In this document: positions 15,045-23,897 of the stretch, in pieces
Position numbering within the stretch: position 1 is the stretch's first letter
How the letters are laid out: each line of letters opens with the position of its first letter
Assembly (NCBI GenBank): GCA_051881315.1
Contig: JBJEPQ010000077.1
Location: 1-63,095, forward strand
DNA from: CAG-488 sp051881315
GTDB taxonomy: Bacteria; Bacillota; Clostridia; Oscillospirales; Acutalibacteraceae
Length of the DNA stretch: 63,095 bases
Direction: 5' to 3'
Translations under genes and position numbers: made by a program
The notes under the pieces: model-generated
The model's database searches: none
Told to the model about the DNA's origin: nothing
What the model saw: the letters and a program-made list of their open reading frames with translations, nothing else

Positions 15045-16534
15045 ACGCCAGACCTGAAGAGATCAGCAACATTATAAAAGAACAGATTAAAAATTATAAA
15101 TCAAAAATAGAAATGGCGGAAACGGGTACCGTTATCCTTGTCGGAGACGGTATTGCAAAGGTCTACGGACTGCGTAACTGTATGGCGAGCGAGCTGCTTG
15201 AGTTTGAGGACGGCAGCTTCGGTCTTGCACAGAACCTTGAGGAGGAGACCGTGTCGGTTGCCGTAATGTCGGAAACGGACAGCATCAAGGAAGGCTCAAA
15301 GGTTCGCAGAACGGGACGTGTTCTTTCCGTTCCTGTCGGAGAGGAGCTTCTCGGCAGAGTCGTCAACGCTCTCGGCGAGCCGATTGACGGTAAAGGCCCC
15401 GTCAACGCAAAGGCAACTCATCCGATAGAATCAGAAGCCCCCGGAATTATTCAGCGAAAGAGCGTCAGTGTTCCTCTTCAAACGGGTATCAAGGCGATCG
15501 ACAGTATGATTCCGATCGGCAGAGGACAGCGTGAGCTTATTATCGGCGACCGTCAGACAGGTAAGACGGAAATCGCCATTGATACAATTATAAACCAAAA
15601 GGGCAAGGATGTTATCTGCATCTATGTAGCTATCGGACAGAAGAACACATCTGTCGTTCAGCTTGCCCAGACTCTGCAAAAGGCAGGAGCAATGGAATAC
15701 ACGACTATCGTGTCCGCTTCCGCTTCGGAAAGCGCACCTGTTCAGTATATTGCACCTTATTCCGGCTGTGCTATGGCGGAGTATTTCAGAGAAAAGGGCA
15801 GAGATGTCCTGATCGTTTACGACGATCTGAGCAAGCACGCAGTCGCTTACCGTGCGCTGTCCCTGCTTATCCGCCGTCCGCCCGGACGTGAAGCCTATCC
15901 CGGAGATGTTTTCTATCTCCATTCACGTCTTCTTGAGCGTTCTGCCTGCGTTGCCGACGAATACGGCGGAGGCTCTATAACCGCCCTGCCGATAATCGAA
16001 ACTCAGGCTGGCGACGTTTCGGCATACATTCCGACCAACGTTATTTCTATCACGGACGGTCAGATCTTCCTTGAAACGGAGCTTTTCCATTCGGGAATTA
16101 TGCCTGCGATCAACCCCGGTATTTCTGTCAGCCGAGTCGGCGGATCGGCTCAGCTCAAGGCGATGAAAAAGGTTTCAGGTGAATTGAAGCTTCTCTATTC
16201 TCAGTACAGAGAGCTTAAAGCCTTCTCGCAGTTCGGAAGCGACCTTGATGCGGACACAAAGAAGCGTCTTGCCCTCGGTGAAAGAATAGTCGAGGTTCTC
16301 AAGCAGGACAGAAACAATCCGCTCAGAGCAGGCTGTCAGGTTGCAATCATTTATGCGGTTATCCACGGTTATCTTGACAACGTGGAGGTTCAGGACGTAA
16401 AGGATTACGAAAACGACCTTTATGCAAAGCTTGAAAGTGAAAATCAAAATCTGCTCAACCGCTTTGAATCGGGATTTTTCGAGCAGAGCGATATAGACGA
16501 GCTGGAGAGCGTACTCAAGGAAATGCAGAGGTGA
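15041..16534 (+). CDS. atpA: ATP synthase F1 subunit alpha
   Basis: 497 residues, full length. Walker A is GDRQTGKT (about 170), the DELSD-equivalent is LIVYDDLSKHAVAYR, and the arginine finger lies in NPGISVSRVGGSAQ. N-terminal beta barrel and C-terminal helical bundle are intact. The GTG start overlaps the atpH stop by 4 bases and has GGGAG upstream, so it is translationally coupled. Confidence 0.98.
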   Translation: MNARPEEISNIIKEQIKNYKSKIEMAETGTVILVGDGIAKVYGLRNCMASELLEFEDGSFGLAQNLEEETVSVAVMSETDSIKEGSKVRRTGRVLSVPVGEELLGRVVNALGEPIDGKGPVNAKATHPIESEAPGIIQRKSVSVPLQTGIKAIDSMIPIGRGQRELIIGDRQTGKTEIAIDTIINQKGKDVICIYVAIGQKNTSVVQLAQTLQKAGAMEYTTIVSASASESAPVQYIAPYSGCAMAEYFREKGRDVLIVYDDLSKHAVAYRALSLLIRRPPGREAYPGDVFYLHSRLLERSACVADEYGGGSITALPIIETQAGDVSAYIPTNVISITDGQIFLETELFHSGIMPAINPGISVSRVGGSAQLKAMKKVSGELKLLYSQYRELKAFSQFGSDLDADTKKRLALGERIVEVLKQDRNNPLRAGCQVAIIYAVIHGYLDNVEVQDVKDYENDLYAKLESENQNLLNRFESGFFEQSDIDELESVLKEMQR

Positions 16535-16539
16535 TATGA

Positions 16540-17343
16540 ATGGGAGCTGATATTAAAACTCTCAGAATTCGTATCAAGAGCGTTGACTCCACTCTCCATC
16601 TCACCAAGGCGATGGGACTTGTCGCCTCCTCAAAAATCAGGGGAGCAACGGCGGCAATGCTCAGAAGCAGGGATTATTCCGCGGCTTTGACGGCGATAGT
16701 CGATCAGCTTTCCTCCTGTGCCGAGTGCCGCAAGAGTCCGTTCGTTGCAGGAAATGAAAGCGATAAGACCAAAATTATCGTGATAGCCGGCGACAGGGGA
16801 CTTGCAGGCGGATATAATGCGAATGTTTTCCGTGAAGCGGCAAAGTATCCCGACGCCGAGTTTATTCCGATCGGAAAACGTGCCTGTGAAAGATTTTCTC
16901 AGGACTACGTTTCCTCCGAAAAATATCCTGTATCCGAGGCTTATGCCCTTGCAAAAAGGCTTTGCGAGGAGTTCAAAAACGGTGAATTCGGCAGGCTCGG
17001 AATAATCAGCACACGGTATATTTCGATGATGACTCAGGAGGCGTTCACTCAGTGGGTGCTTCCTCTTGAGAAAAAAGAAAGAGAGTCGGGCGCAGGAACT
17101 GTTTTTGAGCCTGACGAGGGATATATTCTTGATACGGCAGTTCCCGAGTATGTGACGGGACTTATTTTCGGATCGGTTCTTGAAAGCTACGCCTGCGAGG
17201 TAGTGGCAAGAAGAACGGCAATGGATTCCGCAGGCAAGAATGCACAGCAGATGATCGACGATCTTCGCCTTCAGTACAACCGTGCAAGGCAGGGTGCTAT
17301 CACGCAGGAGATCACCGAGATCATCGCAGGAAGCGGAGACTGA
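16540..17343 (+). CDS. atpG: ATP synthase F1 subunit gamma
   Basis: 267 residues, a little shorter than the usual 285-290. Terminal helices are conserved: IKTLRIRIKSVDSTLHLTKAMGLVASSKI and AMDSAGKNAQQMIDDLRLQYNRARQGAITQEITEIIAG, the rotating coiled coil. The central Rossmann part has VIAGDRGLAGGYNANVF. CAECRKSP in the middle is unusual for this family. It starts 5 bases after atpA. Confidence 0.96.
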   Translation: MGADIKTLRIRIKSVDSTLHLTKAMGLVASSKIRGATAAMLRSRDYSAALTAIVDQLSSCAECRKSPFVAGNESDKTKIIVIAGDRGLAGGYNANVFREAAKYPDAEFIPIGKRACERFSQDYVSSEKYPVSEAYALAKRLCEEFKNGEFGRLGIISTRYISMMTQEAFTQWVLPLEKKERESGAGTVFEPDEGYILDTAVPEYVTGLIFGSVLESYACEVVARRTAMDSAGKNAQQMIDDLRLQYNRARQGAITQEITEIIAGSGD

Positions 17344-17384
17344 ATATCCGAAATGTAAAAGCGATCATTCAAGGAGTGATATTA

Positions 17385-18779
17385 TTGAATAATTCAAATA
17401 CAGGAAGCGTAGCTCAGGTAATGGGACCCGTCGTTGACGTTCGCTTTGACGAGGGACATCTGCCTGCAATCGACAATGCGCTGACGGTGCCGATCGGCGA
17501 CAGAACGCTGACGGTTGAGGTTGCCCAGCATATCGGCGACAATACCGTCCGCTGTATCGCTATGGCTTCAACCGACGGTCTGACGAGGGGCGCACCCGTA
17601 ACAGATACGGGACACGCAATCAGCGTGCCTGTCGGCAGGGAAACCCTCGGACGCATCTTCAACGTTCTCGGTGAGGCTGTTGACAATCAGGAAACGCCGA
17701 AAACAAAGGAGAGGTGGAACATCCACCGTCCTGCGCCGAGCTATGACGAGCTTTCGACCTCGACCGAGATACTTGAAACGGGTATCAAGGTCATCGACCT
17801 TATCTGTCCTTACTCCAAGGGCGGTAAGATCGGTCTTTTCGGAGGCGCAGGCGTCGGCAAGACTGTCCTTATTATGGAGCTTATCAACAACATTGCCAAA
17901 CAGCACGGCGGTATTTCCGTTTTTACGGGAGTAGGCGAGAGAACCCGTGAGGGCAATGATCTTTATAACGAGATGAAGGAGTCGGGCGTTCTCAACAAGA
18001 CTGCACTTGTTTACGGTCAGATGAACGAGCCTCCGGGAGCGAGAATGAGAGTCGGTCTTTCGGGACTGACGATGGCGGAATATTTCCGTGACGAGGAAAA
18101 TCAGGACGTTCTCCTCTTTATCGACAATATTTTCAGATTTACTCAGGCGGGCAGTGAGGTTTCAGCTCTGCTCGGACGTATGCCGTCCGCCGTTGGTTAT
18201 CAGCCGACGCTTGCGACGGAAATGGGTGCCTTGCAGGAGAGAATTACTTCGACCAAGAAAGGCTCGATTACCTCTGTTCAGGCGGTCTATGTTCCTGCCG
18301 ACGACCTTACGGACCCTGCTCCTGCCACAACCTTTGCCCATCTTGACGCAACGACCGTTCTTTCAAGAAACATTTCCTCTCAGGGTATTTATCCTGCTGT
18401 CGATCCTCTTGAGTCAACGAGCCGTATCCTCAATCCCGAAATACTCGGCGACGAGCATTATGCCGTTGCAAGAGAGGTACAGCGTGTGCTTCAGCGTTAC
18501 AACGAGCTTATGGATATCATAGCCATTATGGGTATGGACGAGCTTTCGGACGAGGATAAACTGCTTGTAAACCGTGCAAGAAAGGTACAGAGATTCCTTT
18601 CTCAGCCGTTCCACGTTTCGGAGAAATTTACAGGCTTCCCCGGAATATACGTTCCACGTTCCGAAACGATCAGAGGCTTCAAGGAGATCCTTGAGGGCAA
18701 GCACGACGATCTGCCCGAATCCGCATTCCTCTTTGTCGGAACGATCGACGACGCCGTTGCAAAGGCGGGTAAGATGTGA
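17385..18779 (+). CDS. atpD: ATP synthase F1 subunit beta
   Basis: 464 residues, the catalytic subunit. Walker A GGAGVGKT, catalytic Glu in GVGERTREGNDLY, Walker B VLLFIDNIFRF, DELSEED-type loop as DELSDEDKLLVNRARK. TTG at 17385 is taken as the start because GGAG lies 8 bases upstream and the product then begins MNNSNTGSVAQVMGPVVD; the alternative GTG at 17376 is part of the ribosome site. Confidence 0.98.
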   Translation: MNNSNTGSVAQVMGPVVDVRFDEGHLPAIDNALTVPIGDRTLTVEVAQHIGDNTVRCIAMASTDGLTRGAPVTDTGHAISVPVGRETLGRIFNVLGEAVDNQETPKTKERWNIHRPAPSYDELSTSTEILETGIKVIDLICPYSKGGKIGLFGGAGVGKTVLIMELINNIAKQHGGISVFTGVGERTREGNDLYNEMKESGVLNKTALVYGQMNEPPGARMRVGLSGLTMAEYFRDEENQDVLLFIDNIFRFTQAGSEVSALLGRMPSAVGYQPTLATEMGALQERITSTKKGSITSVQAVYVPADDLTDPAPATTFAHLDATTVLSRNISSQGIYPAVDPLESTSRILNPEILGDEHYAVAREVQRVLQRYNELMDIIAIMGMDELSDEDKLLVNRARKVQRFLSQPFHVSEKFTGFPGIYVPRSETIRGFKEILEGKHDDLPESAFLFVGTIDDAVAKAGKM

Positions 18780-18781
18780 TT

Positions 18782-19042
18782 ATGAACACTTTTATGCTGA
18801 CAATAGCGTCGCCTGACGGCAACAAGTATTCCGATCAGGCGCAGATGCTCACCGCCAGAGGAATTGACGGTGATCTTGCGATTCTTGCAGGTCATATTCC
18901 GTTTATAACTGCACTCAAGCCCTGCGACTGCAAGGTCGTTCTGCCCGACGGAACGGAGAAGCTCGGCACGGTTGACGGCGGACTTCTCACCGTTTCCGAA
19001 AAGGGAGTTACATTGCTCTCAGGCAGTTTTGAATGGAAATAA
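18782..19042 (+). CDS. atpC: ATP synthase F1 subunit epsilon, lacking the C-terminal helical domain
   Basis: 86 residues, against about 130-140 in most bacteria. The N-terminal beta sandwich is complete (FMLTIASPDGNKYSDQAQMLTARGIDGDLAILAGHIPFITAL...GTVDGGLLTVSEKGVTLLSGSFE), but the two C-terminal helices that inhibit ATP hydrolysis are absent; the stop is followed at once by a strong terminator, so this is not a frameshift visible in the window. GTG at 18776 overlapping the atpD stop is an alternative start. Confidence 0.92.
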   Translation: MNTFMLTIASPDGNKYSDQAQMLTARGIDGDLAILAGHIPFITALKPCDCKVVLPDGTEKLGTVDGGLLTVSEKGVTLLSGSFEWK

Positions 19043-19054
19043 TGCTTGATTTTT

Positions 19055-19089
19055 TCTCCTCTCCTTATTGCAAGGAGAGGAGATTTTTT
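19055..19089 (+). terminator. Strong terminator of the ATP synthase operon
   Basis: TCTCCTCTCCTT (19055-19066) pairs with AAGGAGAGGAGA (19072-19083), loop ATTGC, followed by six T residues. Confidence 0.95.
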
Positions 19090-19090
19090 A

Positions 19091-19240
19091 GACTTTAGAT
19101 GTTAGTCGTTAGACCTTAGACGATAATGTTTTAAAATCTGATGAAACCTTACAAGCCTTCCCCTTGAGGGGAAGGTGCCGAGGAACGAGGCGGATGAGGT
19201 GTAAATAGATGATAGATTTTAGACATTAGACCTCAAACAA
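19091..19240. repeat. Composite dispersed intergenic repeat, second locus
   Basis: Contains TTAGAC-rich blocks (19091-19125 and 19210-19235), the sequence AAAATCTGATGAAAC whose reverse complement is near 263-277, and the palindrome CCTTCCCCTTGAGGGGAAGG (19156-19175) followed by GAGGAACGA and GGATGAGGTGT as in the block at 100-160 read backwards. No coding capacity. It lies between the terminators of two convergent operons. Confidence 0.75.
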
Positions 19241-19252
19241 AGAAACACAAAA

Positions 19253-19288
19253 AACCAACCGGGTGACTTTGCGGTCAGCCGGTTGGTT
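19253..19288 (-). terminator. Terminator of the ymdB-SBP-recG operon
   Basis: AACCAACCGG (19253-19262) pairs with CCGGTTGGTT (19279-19288); on the minus strand it is followed by TTTTTTGTG. The stem abuts the recG stop codon. Confidence 0.9.
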
Positions 19289-21316
19289 TCAGTTCATAAT
19301 ATATTCCGAATTAAACAGGTCGTAGATCGCCTGATTAAGGTTTTTATTTTCGGGTTTTTGAAGTAAAGGATCATCGGTTAATATCTCTCTTGCGAAGCGG
19401 TGCGCCTCGGTCAGCAATGCCGAATCCGTCAGCGATGCCATCTTCATATTCGGCAGTCCGTGCTGTCGTGCGCCGAAGAAGTCGCCCGGTCCTCGCATTT
19501 TCAAATCCTCGTCGGCAATTTTGAAGCCGTCGGTCGTCTTTGTCATTATTTCCATCCGCTTTTTTGCGGTTGCGGTTTTTGCGTCCGAAATAAGAATACA
19601 GGTGGATTTATACTGACCTCTGCCAATTCGTCCTCTGAGCTGATGAAGCTGTGAAAGACCGAAACGCTCGGCGTTTTCAATTACCATTATGACGGCATTC
19701 GGCACATCCACTCCGACCTCGATTACCGTCGTTGCAACCAGAAGCTTTATTTCTCCCGACACAAATCGGGACATAACCTCTTCTTTCTGCTTGGGTTTCA
19801 GCTTGCCGTGAAGCAGACCGATCTCATATCCGCTGAAAAATCCCTTTGAAAGGTTTTCGGCATAGCTTTGTGCCGAGGCGATATCCTCGTCACCCTCCTC
19901 AACAAGCGGACAGACGATGTATCCCTGCCTGCCCTCGTCAAGGTGCTTTATGACATATCCGAAAGCCCTCGCCCTCAGCTTGCCCGTGACATAATAGGTC
20001 TCGATCGGCTGTCTGCCCGGCGGAAGCTCATCAAGCACGGAAACGTCAAGGTCACCGTACAGCATAAGTGCAAGCGTTCTCGGAATGGGGGTTGCCGACA
20101 TAACAAGGGTGTGCGGATTACTGCCCTTTTTGCTCAGAGCCGCCCTGTGCTTCACTCCGAAACGGTGCTGTTCGTCCGTTATCACAAGTCCGAGAGAACG
20201 AAATTCCACATCGTCCTGAATGAGAGCGTGAGTGCCGATTATCAGGTCGGTTTCACCGTCCTTTAATCTCTGCTTAATTGCCCGTTTTTGAGCCGCCGTG
20301 ACCGATCCGGTCAAAAGCTCAACCTTGATATTCGTTTTTTCAAAAAATTTGCAGCAGGTGTGATAGTGCTGTTGAGCGAGTATCTCGGTCGGTGCCATAA
20401 AGGCGCATTGATAGCCGTTCTTGACTATTGTATAAATGAGAGCCGCCGCAACCGCCGTCTTGCCCGAACCGACATCGCCCTGCAAAAGACGGTTCATCGT
20501 GACCTGCGACGTCATCTGACCGACGCTTTCTCTTACCGCACGCTTCTGCGCCCCTGTCATTTCAAAGGGGAGAAGCCGCCTGAATTCCTGCGTATAATCC
20601 TGACCGACAACTACGGGAGTTGTCTCCTTTCGGTTGCCCTTGAGCTTCATCAGCCCGAGCTGGAAGATGAAAAGCTCTTCAAAAATAATTCTGCGTCTTG
20701 CCTCGTTGAGCATATCCTCATTGCTCGGAATATGCAGTTCATGGATCGCTTTGTTGATCTCCATAAGGCAGAGCTTATCCCTGAGACTTTGAGGCAGGGG
20801 ATCGGTGAAATGATCGTTTCCCGAAGAAAAAACCTGTCTGATAAGCTTTTCAATGTATTTTGAATTTATCCCTGCCGTCAGGCTGTAAATCGGATGTATG
20901 CGAAGTCCGCTCGAAGCCTTTTCGATAAGCGGAGAGGACATTTCACGGCGGTGAAAATTGCCGCCGACCTTGCCGTAAAACAGATATTCTTCGCCTGCTT
21001 CAAGGCTCTCTGCTGTATATTTGCTGTTGAATATTGTTATATTCAGGAGTGATTCTCCGTCGGTTGCAACGGTTTTGTAAATCGTCATCGCCTTGCTCAC
21101 TCTTGCTCCGACAGGCTTGTGATCGACCGTTGCCCTGATACAGCACGGCTCGTCAAAAGGTGCGGCGGCGATGCTTGTAGTCTTGCTCCAGTCGGTGTAT
21201 TCCCTCGGATAATAGCGCAGAAGATCGCCGACGGTGAAAATACCGAGCTTGCCGAGCAGCTTAGCCCTCTTTTCACCGACGCCCTTGAGATATTGAATGT
21301 TGGTGGAAATATCCAT
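19289..21316 (-). CDS. recG: ATP-dependent DNA helicase RecG
   Basis: 675 residues. N-terminal wedge domain with LKGVGEKRAKLLGKLGI and YYPREYTDW, then helicase motifs: Walker A LLQGDVGSGKTAVA (about 270), DEQHRFGV (motif II), VMSATPIPRTLAL (III), ATTVIEVGVDVPNA and QLHQLRGRIGRG (V, VI), and the RecG C terminus GPGDFFGARQHGLPNMKMASL. It remodels stalled replication forks and Holliday junctions. Its ATG follows the SBP stop with no gap, so it is the last gene of a three-gene operon. Confidence 0.98.
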   Translation of the reverse strand: MDISTNIQYLKGVGEKRAKLLGKLGIFTVGDLLRYYPREYTDWSKTTSIAAAPFDEPCCIRATVDHKPVGARVSKAMTIYKTVATDGESLLNITIFNSKYTAESLEAGEEYLFYGKVGGNFHRREMSSPLIEKASSGLRIHPIYSLTAGINSKYIEKLIRQVFSSGNDHFTDPLPQSLRDKLCLMEINKAIHELHIPSNEDMLNEARRRIIFEELFIFQLGLMKLKGNRKETTPVVVGQDYTQEFRRLLPFEMTGAQKRAVRESVGQMTSQVTMNRLLQGDVGSGKTAVAAALIYTIVKNGYQCAFMAPTEILAQQHYHTCCKFFEKTNIKVELLTGSVTAAQKRAIKQRLKDGETDLIIGTHALIQDDVEFRSLGLVITDEQHRFGVKHRAALSKKGSNPHTLVMSATPIPRTLALMLYGDLDVSVLDELPPGRQPIETYYVTGKLRARAFGYVIKHLDEGRQGYIVCPLVEEGDEDIASAQSYAENLSKGFFSGYEIGLLHGKLKPKQKEEVMSRFVSGEIKLLVATTVIEVGVDVPNAVIMVIENAERFGLSQLHQLRGRIGRGQYKSTCILISDAKTATAKKRMEIMTKTTDGFKIADEDLKMRGPGDFFGARQHGLPNMKMASLTDSALLTEAHRFAREILTDDPLLQKPENKNLNQAIYDLFNSEYIMN

Positions 21317-22918
21317 TTACTGCGCCGTCCATTCGTCTATATTGGCAAATCCGTCGTCCGGATTGGTGACGATATCGGTCTTAATATTATCCGATTTTAC
21401 GGCAATTCCCTGCCTGAAAGCAATCGGAATGAAGGGTAGATCATCGGAAAAAGCGTCGATAAACTGCTGTATTTCCGCATTGCCGCCGATATAATCCGAA
21501 TAGATATTTGCCGTTTTTGATTTTTGGTCAATACCGTATTTCAGTCCTCCGTCCTCGGAGAAAAACTTTGAAAGATTGAAGCTGTTTGAAAGCTCGGTTT
21601 CACCGATATAAAGGTCAAAGCTTTCATTTTCGACCGCTGTAACATAATCGGAATATGAGTATTCCCTGATAGTGACGATGATGCCGATTTTTGCAAGCGA
21701 CTGCTGAATACCTCTTGCGAGCGAGCGGCGGAAGTCGTTCTCGCTGTTCACAAGCAGAGTGATATTGAGCGATTTATCGTCGGAATATCTTGCACCCGAA
21801 TCACCGATCTTTGAGTAACCGACGCTTTCAAGCAGTTCAACTGCGCTGTCCGTCTTGTTTTTAAGAGTGGGAACGGTGCAGTTTTTCAGCTTATAAAATG
21901 ACGGGTGAAAGGGGAGTGAGGTCGCTACGGCACAGCCTGCATATGAATCGGAGGCAAGCACACTCCTGTCAAGCGCAAGGGCAATCGCACGGCGCACCTT
22001 CGGCTCGGAAAGAACGCTGTTGCCTGAATTAACTCCGAGATATACGAAATTAGTCAGCTCTATCTTACTGCTGATTTTGCTGAATTTTGCGTATTTTCCG
22101 TCGCTGAAGCTGTCGCAGTAGTAATCTATACGCTGAAGATTGAAAAGACTCTGAAGGCTTTCCGTATCCGCAACATCGGCAAGTCCTATCTTGGCATAGG
22201 TCGGGGTGTAGCCGCCCAGCCGCTGAGCGTTATATTGCAGATACTTTGTTTCGGAATTTGAAACAAAGGTGTAGCGTCCGCTTCCGATCGGCAGCTTTGT
22301 CTGAAAGCTGTCGCTGTTTTCATTGTCCTCGTCGTCCCCGTCATCGGTGCTGTCGCCCTCGTCCGTTTTTTTATCCGAAAGCTCTTTGATAATCGGGAAA
22401 GTGAGATTTGCGGTTTCACCGCTGTCAGGTGATTTGAGAGTGAAAACAACATTGTAAATACCGTCGCCGGCGGCCTGTTCGATATTTTCGAGCATTGCTA
22501 TGTATGCTGTGCTTTCCTTGGCACGGTTAAAGGAATAGACAACATCGGCTGAGGTCAGAGCCGATCCGTCCGTGAATTTCAGACCGCTCTTGATCGTAAC
22601 GGTGAGCTTGTTGCCTGAAAGCTTGCTCTCCTTGGCGATTACGCCGACGGCGCCGAAGCCTGAATTGACCGTGTAAAGCGGATCGAACAGCAGGCTTGCA
22701 ACATATCTGTTCATTGTTTCCTCGGTGCTGAACGGATCAAGCGAGTACGTTCTCATATACGGTATAGTGAAGCCGATTTCATCTTTCGGAGTCGGCTGAG
22801 TTTGCTTGCCGAGATTGGAGATAGAGTCAATCACCGATTTACCGTCCTTGCATCCGCAGAGTGAAAAAAGAATTGCAAGGCACAGCATTGCGGCAACCGC
22901 TTTTCTTATATATTTCAT
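21317..22918 (-). CDS. Extracellular solute-binding lipoprotein, family 5 (oligopeptide/nickel type)
   Basis: 533 residues. Signal with lipobox LCGC (lipidated Cys at 23), then an SBP_bac_5 domain: FSTEETMNRYVASLLFDPLYT, GLKFTDGSALTSADVVYSFNRA, VRRAIALALDRSVLA. An acidic insert DEGDSTDDGDDEDNE (about 180-197) is unusual and probably an exposed loop. Family members capture peptides or metal chelates for ABC importers, but no permease or ATPase is nearby. The ATG shares a base with the ymdB stop (TAATG) and the stop abuts recG, so expression is coupled to both. Confidence 0.9.
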   Translation of the reverse strand: MKYIRKAVAAMLCLAILFSLCGCKDGKSVIDSISNLGKQTQPTPKDEIGFTIPYMRTYSLDPFSTEETMNRYVASLLFDPLYTVNSGFGAVGVIAKESKLSGNKLTVTIKSGLKFTDGSALTSADVVYSFNRAKESTAYIAMLENIEQAAGDGIYNVVFTLKSPDSGETANLTFPIIKELSDKKTDEGDSTDDGDDEDNENSDSFQTKLPIGSGRYTFVSNSETKYLQYNAQRLGGYTPTYAKIGLADVADTESLQSLFNLQRIDYYCDSFSDGKYAKFSKISSKIELTNFVYLGVNSGNSVLSEPKVRRAIALALDRSVLASDSYAGCAVATSLPFHPSFYKLKNCTVPTLKNKTDSAVELLESVGYSKIGDSGARYSDDKSLNITLLVNSENDFRRSLARGIQQSLAKIGIIVTIREYSYSDYVTAVENESFDLYIGETELSNSFNLSKFFSEDGGLKYGIDQKSKTANIYSDYIGGNAEIQQFIDAFSDDLPFIPIAFRQGIAVKSDNIKTDIVTNPDDGFANIDEWTAQ

Positions 22919-23703
22919 TATGGCATTAACTCCCTTACGGTTATTGTTTGGACGCTTTCGGTAAGACCTGTGTTTTCGTTTATCTCAAAAACACAGCCGT
23001 TGACGGAGATTTCGCTCTCCTTTGCCTGATACAATGTGGGCATACCTGTTTTCAGCGATCTGATAATACACTCAGGCTCAATTCCGAGAACGGAGTTTTC
23101 GGCTCCGCACATTCCGAGATCGGTTATATATCCCGTTCCTTTCGGCAATATCTGAGCGTCGGCTGTCCGAACATGGGTATGAGTTCCGAACAGAGCGGAA
23201 ACACGTCCGTCGGCATAGAAGCCCAAAGCCCGTTTTTCTCCCGTTGCTTCGGCATGAAAGTCAACTATCTTGATTTTGCAGTCCTCGATTTCTTTGATCG
23301 CCCTGTCAAGAGCGTCAAAGGGATTTGCATTATTCGAGTTAAAAAAAGCCGTTCCGATGAGATTGATTACTCCGATGCGGTATTTTCCCATATCGATCAC
23401 TCCGACACCTTTTCCGGGGCAGGAGGGGTGCATATTATACGGGCGGAGAACGCAGTCGTGTTCATCAAGATAATCGTAAATTCCCTTGCGCCTGAAAACG
23501 TGGTTGCCCGTTGTAATCAGGTCAACGCCTGCCGACAAAAGACTGTCAGCGGATTCGGGAAGTATGCCGTTGCCCTTGGCGGAGTTCTCTCCGTTTGCAA
23601 TACATACGTCTATACCGTATTCCCTTTTTATCTTAGGTAAATTGTGAAGAAGCGCACGGCAACCGCCGTCGCTTACGACATCACCCAAAGCGAGTAATTT
23701 CAT
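22918..23703 (-). CDS. ymdB: YmdB-family metallophosphoesterase (2',3'-cyclic nucleotide phosphodiesterase)
   Basis: 261 residues. Motifs fit the YmdB/TIGR00282 family: LLALGDVVSDGG, ANGENSAKGNGI, TTGNHVFRRKGIYDYLD, INLIGTAFF, DFHAEATGEKRALGFYADGRVSALFGTHTHVRTADA, ITDLGMCG. In B. subtilis YmdB is a cyclic-nucleotide phosphodiesterase that affects biofilm and sporulation gene expression. ATG at 23703 is the likely start; the upstream TTG at 23712 has no ribosome site. First gene of the ymdB-SBP-recG operon. Confidence 0.95.
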   Translation of the reverse strand: MKLLALGDVVSDGGCRALLHNLPKIKREYGIDVCIANGENSAKGNGILPESADSLLSAGVDLITTGNHVFRRKGIYDYLDEHDCVLRPYNMHPSCPGKGVGVIDMGKYRIGVINLIGTAFFNSNNANPFDALDRAIKEIEDCKIKIVDFHAEATGEKRALGFYADGRVSALFGTHTHVRTADAQILPKGTGYITDLGMCGAENSVLGIEPECIIRSLKTGMPTLYQAKESEISVNGCVFEINENTGLTESVQTITVRELMP

Positions 23704-23740
23704 ACGAACCAACTTTCTATATTCCGATAATATATCATAT

Positions 23741-23769
23741 ATTATATCAAAGAGAATATAATTTGTACA
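23741..23769 (-). promoter_or_regulatory. Candidate promoter of the ymdB operon
   Basis: On the minus strand TGTACA (23764-23769), 17-base spacer, TATAAT (23741-23746). The -35 box is a four-of-six match only. Confidence 0.5.
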
Positions 23770-23787
23770 GAAAAATTGAAATAAATA

Positions 23788-23816
23788 TTGACAGATTTAT
23801 TATTTAATAATATTAT
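23788..23816 (+). promoter_or_regulatory. Sigma-A promoter of the cohesin-like gene
   Basis: TTGACA (23788-23793), 17-base spacer, TATTAT (23811-23816). An 80-base untranslated leader follows before the ATG. Confidence 0.75.
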
Positions 23817-23897
23817 TAAGACAGGGATCATTGCAAATATCGTTTTATGTGTCATTTGCACGGTCATAAATAATAAGGCAAGGGAGAATGTGTTCCT

